From Gammaproteobacteria bacterium (GTDB lineage: Bacteria; Pseudomonadota; Gammaproteobacteria; Xanthomonadales; Wenzhouxiangellaceae): 64,000 nucleotides of DNA. Of this stretch, positions 61,362-64,000 are shown in pieces. Within the stretch, counting starts at the first letter, position 1. Each line of letters begins with the position of its first letter. The stretch lies in contig JAJFKX010000020.1 in NCBI GenBank assembly GCA_021772985.1, positions 62,001 through 126,000 of the forward strand, in the 5' to 3' direction. Under the pieces are notes generated by a model that worked only from the letters and a program-made list of their open reading frames with translations, searched no databases and was not told the origin of the DNA. A program made the translations under genes and the position numbers.

Positions 61362-62300
61362 CACATTATTATAAACCTCATAAGGTGATCTCCAGCCAAG
61401 GCACTTCCTTGGCTGTTTATTTAATCGCTCAATAATGCGTCTGAGTTTTTGCGAACTAAGCTTGCTTAGGTCAGTTGATCGTGGAATAAAGCGCCGTAAG
61501 CGACCGTTAGCATTCTCATTGCTGCCTCGTTGCCAAGACGCATAAGGATCGGCAAAATACACATCTGTTTTCGCTCTTGTTTCAATACCAGCGTGATCTG
61601 CAAATTCCACACCGTTATCCACTGTCAAAGTGTGCGCAGGCTGGCCACGCAGCATGTTGACAATGCGATCAGCCGTGATTTGTTTGGTTCGTAATGGCAC
61701 CTTTCTGGCCATGAAGTATCGTGAACGACGATCGACCAGCGTCACTAAATGACCGCCCTTGCCATACATCGTATCGCCTTCCCAGTCACCGCATCGGCTA
61801 CGTTGATCAACAGCACTGGGGCGATCATGTATCGATTTGCGACCATCAAACCGAGACCGCCATGAACGGGCACCATATTGACGTCGGTAGGGGCGATAAG
61901 CACGTTGTAAGTACTGATACCATTGTCCACCATTGATCCAGTCCCAGCGTAACCAGCGATAAATCGTACTGGTTGATACTTGCAGCTCAGCACCCTCTAA
62001 CAACATCCGATGAGCAAGCATTTCAGGACTCAGATAGCGTTTTAATCCTGTGCAGATCAGCCGCCATAAAACTGGATCATATCGGGTTTGTTTAGCCGCC
62101 AGGCTACGCCGATCATCGCTGGCTGTTTGGGCTCGCTTTGCCAAGTAATGGTGGCTGGGACAACGCGCTAGCTCTCGGCTGATAGTACAGCGATGGCAAC
62201 CCAATTGCCGAGCAATCTCAGCTTGAGACAAATCAGCAGCCAGTAGCGCTTGAATCTGATATCGTTGTTGTAGAGTCAGTTGTCGGTACGTTATTGTCAT
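61341..62300 (-). CDS. IS30-family transposase
   Basis: ATG 62300 gives 319 residues; a frame open to 62366 reaches into the inverted repeat and is not used. An N-terminal helix-turn-helix (LTLQQRYQIQALLAADLSQ, then SQAEIARQLGCHRCTISREL) binds the inverted repeats. The DDE catalytic core follows: GDWEGDT, TVDNGVEF and ENANGRLRRFIP supply Asp, Asp and Glu. The frame is intact, so the element may be active. Confidence 0.93.
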   Translation of the reverse strand: MTITYRQLTLQQRYQIQALLAADLSQAEIARQLGCHRCTISRELARCPSHHYLAKRAQTASDDRRSLAAKQTRYDPVLWRLICTGLKRYLSPEMLAHRMLLEGAELQVSTSTIYRWLRWDWINGGQWYQYLQRAYRPYRRQYGARSWRSRFDGRKSIHDRPSAVDQRSRCGDWEGDTMYGKGGHLVTLVDRRSRYFMARKVPLRTKQITADRIVNMLRGQPAHTLTVDNGVEFADHAGIETRAKTDVYFADPYASWQRGSNENANGRLRRFIPRSTDLSKLSSQKLRRIIERLNKQPRKCLGWRSPYEVYNNVSVALIL

Positions 62301-62365
62301 AACACTTGAATCCTTGGTGTGAGAGCTTCCGATTCTACCGGCACTGGCTCTTTTATTAATATTCA

Positions 62366-62392
62366 AGTGTTGCGGTTATTATGAGAATTCAC
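62366..62392. repeat. IS30 right terminal inverted repeat
   Basis: Partner of the left repeat at 61335-61361; immediately followed by the right copy of the 12-base direct repeat. Confidence 0.8.
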
Positions 62393-62404
62393 GCACCCAT
62401 AACT
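62393..62404 (+). repeat. 12-bp direct repeat, right copy
   Basis: GCACCCATAACT identical to 60789-60800. It begins with the first base after the IS and is followed by a run of seven T. Confidence 0.6.
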
Positions 62405-62503
62405 TTTTTTGATCACGCCTTGAAGGGGCATGGACTTATAGGAGGCGGACATATTCACCTCAACTTTATAATACGAGTAATGGGTGTCTAAACTTAGGGT
62501 GTT

Positions 62504-63439
62504 TCATTCTGAAACGGGCATCGACACCAGCTTTTCGTCAACAATTTCCAAGAACCTGCGAACCCGAGGAGATAGAAATTGATTGGTCGGATAAATTACT
62601 GAAACCTGCGCACCCTTGATCCTCCAATCACCTAGCACCGGAACCAGGCGACCAGCCTTAATGTCCTCAGCACATACAAATTCTGGAAACATGGCGATCC
62701 CCAGACCTGCATGCGCTGCTTGATGGGCCATTGATAAATCGGTGAATCGCAGTCGCCCCGTTACCGAAATCATATCCACACCGCGACCGTTGGGCGATGA
62801 TCGAAACGGCCAACGCATGGACGTTCCTTCCAAAACAACAAGAATGCAAGAATGCTTGGAAAGGTCCGCGGGAGTTGACGGCACACCGTGTTCAGCAAGG
62901 TAGGCCGGGGAAGCACAGAATTCGAGCCCGACGCTCTTGACAACTCTAGAAGTCAGCCCCGCGCAAGGGCTATGGCTGACTCGAAAAGCAATGTCAAAGC
63001 CTTCCGAGACCAGATCAACATGTCGCCGGGTAAACACAACATCTAGCTCGACATTCGGGTAGCGAATAGCGTATTCAACGATGATCTCGGATAAGAAAGC
63101 CTCGCCGAAAACCGGGTCCGCTGTGATTCGCAAACAACCCTTTGGTTTTTCCTGGGTGTCATTTATTGACCGAATGGCGTCTTCCGTTTGCGTCACTATT
63201 TCTTGGCACCGCTTGGCGAACGCCGCCCCTGCATCAGTTAGCTTCATCCGGCGTGTTGTACGCTGCAGAAGTCTGACTCCGAGAGATTCTTCCAACGAGG
63301 CGATTCGGCGACTCAGCGTCTGTTTGGGAACGCTGATTTTCCTGCAAGCTGCCGCAAAGCTGTCTTCCGCAGCTACGGCAGCGAACAATCTCAAATCATC
63401 CAGTTTAATTGTCCCATATATGGGTTTTACTGTCGCCAC
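62504..63439 (-). CDS. LysR-family transcriptional regulator
   Basis: A 311-residue protein. Residues about 12-70 form the winged helix (LRLFAAVAAEDSFAAACRKIS, then TLSRRIASLEESLGVRLLQRTTR), and about 95-300 the periplasmic-binding-protein-like effector domain (LRITADPVFGEAFL). It is of the CrgA/AaeR-like subgroup. It is divergent from a small frame and a secreted protein, which it may control. Effector unknown. Confidence 0.93.
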   Translation of the reverse strand: MATVKPIYGTIKLDDLRLFAAVAAEDSFAAACRKISVPKQTLSRRIASLEESLGVRLLQRTTRRMKLTDAGAAFAKRCQEIVTQTEDAIRSINDTQEKPKGCLRITADPVFGEAFLSEIIVEYAIRYPNVELDVVFTRRHVDLVSEGFDIAFRVSHSPCAGLTSRVVKSVGLEFCASPAYLAEHGVPSTPADLSKHSCILVVLEGTSMRWPFRSSPNGRGVDMISVTGRLRFTDLSMAHQAAHAGLGIAMFPEFVCAEDIKAGRLVPVLGDWRIKGAQVSVIYPTNQFLSPRVRRFLEIVDEKLVSMPVSE

Positions 63440-63508
63440 ATGTTATTCGTTGAACCAAAATCAGGATTATATTACCATCCTTATTAAGCATCATCATCGA
63501 ATTTGCCG

Positions 63509-63694
63509 ATGAATACCAGCCATCAAATTGCATCGAGAGAGAAAGACGAAGGATCCTGCGAATTGGCAGTGATCCAGTTGCACGGCGGAGCGGTGACCAA
63601 TCCGTTCGAGCTGATTACAGGCCACCAATTTGACTTGCATAAGTCACTCCACCAGCTGACTAGTGCAGATCAACCCCGAGGAAAGAGAAGATGA
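63509..63694 (+). CDS. Small hypothetical ORF coupled to the next gene
   Basis: A 61-residue frame from ATG 63509 (TTG 63503 also in frame) whose TGA overlaps the next ATG (ATGA, 63691-63694), which argues for translational coupling. The sequence is polar (His, Gln, Asp rich) with no signal or known motif; it could also be a chance frame. Confidence 0.35.
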   Translation: MNTSHQIASREKDEGSCELAVIQLHGGAVTNPFELITGHQFDLHKSLHQLTSADQPRGKRR

Positions 63695-64000
63695 TTAAAG
63701 CGATCAAGGTTCAATTTTTGCTTCTAGTATTACTGACTCAATCAGGCCTTGTGCTTGGCAGTCAAGCGCTAGGCTCTTTGAAAATCAAGATAGAAGGTGG
63801 AGTTTACCGGGACGGATCAGTTTATGATTTCGGCACACAATCGTTAGTGCCTGAACTTCCCTCTCCGAACGCAGAAATCATTGTCAAATTAATCAACACC
63901 GGAACAACGCCGATAAGTGGCACGGTGACGGGAATTGACCTCGACCAGCCCTGGCATGCCGGATCTCGAGGTGGAACGTGTCAACGTCTTAATCAATGGT
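63691..64000 (+). CDS. Secreted protein, N-terminal part (runs off window)
   Basis: The first 103 codons of a protein whose 3' end lies beyond the right edge. GAGG about eight bases before the ATG is a good ribosome site. A signal peptide (KVQFLLLVLLTQSGLVLGSQA) is followed by a beta pattern LKIKIEGGVYRDGSVYDFG and IIVKLINTGTTPISGTVTGI, typical of Ig-like DUF1573/choice-of-anchor secreted domains. Function unknown. Confidence 0.7.
   Translation, partial: MIKAIKVQFLLLVLLTQSGLVLGSQALGSLKIKIEGGVYRDGSVYDFGTQSLVPELPSPNAEIIVKLINTGTTPISGTVTGIDLDQPWHAGSRGGTCQRLNQW

Larger units (their letters stand above)
61335..62392 (-). mobile_element. IS30-family insertion sequence
   Basis: About 1,058 bases, one transposase gene, and imperfect 27-base terminal inverted repeats (61335-61361 and 62366-62392; four mismatches). 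The repeats start GTGAATTC and end GCAACACT. No convincing short target duplication flanks it, although a 12-base repeat of nearby DNA lies right after its right end. Confidence 0.88.

Noticed and set aside
61331..62396. Short target-site duplication of the IS30 element
   Set aside because: The bases next to both inverted repeats do not match as a 2-3 base duplication, so insertion history seems altered by later recombination.

Overview
The window looks like a chromosomal segment of a gammaproteobacterium of roughly 50% GC. Supporting this are the lgt-thyA-folA order, an E. coli-type speD after a compact trpE-trpG-trpD-trpC operon, and the presence of lolA, aat, cbpA/cbpM, ampE-like, nudC and erpA genes. 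The closeness of trp and speD recalls Xanthomonadales/Lysobacterales-like bacteria, but that placement is an inference. No rRNA, tRNA or CRISPR array was recognised.

Positions 1-47.8 kb are mostly core genome. On the minus strand the first block reads parE, a TANGO2/NRDE gene, parC, cbpA, cbpM and an edge-truncated glutamine amidotransferase. Next come a divergent HxlR regulator/membrane protein pair, aat, a secreted amidohydrolase, an MBL-fold hydrolase with a YaiI-like gene, and several secreted proteins of unknown function. Positions 15.4-21.7 kb hold a six-gene operon: a MacA-like adaptor, an ABC ATPase, two MacB/FtsX-like permeases and a CpxR/CpxA-like two-component system. A GTGAC-N5-GTGAC tandem site lies in its promoter region. 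After that follow two secreted lipocalin-like proteins with a divergent Lrp-type regulator, a GNAT-like gene, trxB divergent from ftsK-lolA-serS, TspO, an ArsR-like regulator divergent from a CPBP protease over a clear palindrome, a GST, a second secreted amidohydrolase, a DUF819 transporter-like protein, AmpE-like, NudC, ErpA, an RRM protein with a probable downstream small RNA, lgt-thyA-folA, trpEGDC and speD.

Positions 48.0-60.8 kb hold the most striking object: a 12.2 kb gene for a protein of about 4,080 residues. It has an N-terminal export signal, leucine-rich repeats, fibronectin-III-like domains, an SpvB domain, seven FG-GAP/VCBS-like calcium loops, a YD/RHS repeat shell and a complete RHS core ending at DPSGY. 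A 283-residue variable tip follows, whose last ~105 residues look like an undescribed toxin domain. The next gene overlaps its stop codon and is the likely immunity gene. The tip and immunity gene are visibly more AT-rich than the body, as expected for an exchanged polymorphic-toxin cassette.

Positions 60.8-64 kb are an accessory scar downstream of the toxin/immunity pair. They hold a short orphan ORF with a hairpin, a zinc-ribbon gene apparently cut by an IS30-family element with 27-bp inverted repeats, a 12-bp direct repeat bracketing the segment, a LysR regulator, and the start of a secreted protein that runs off the window.
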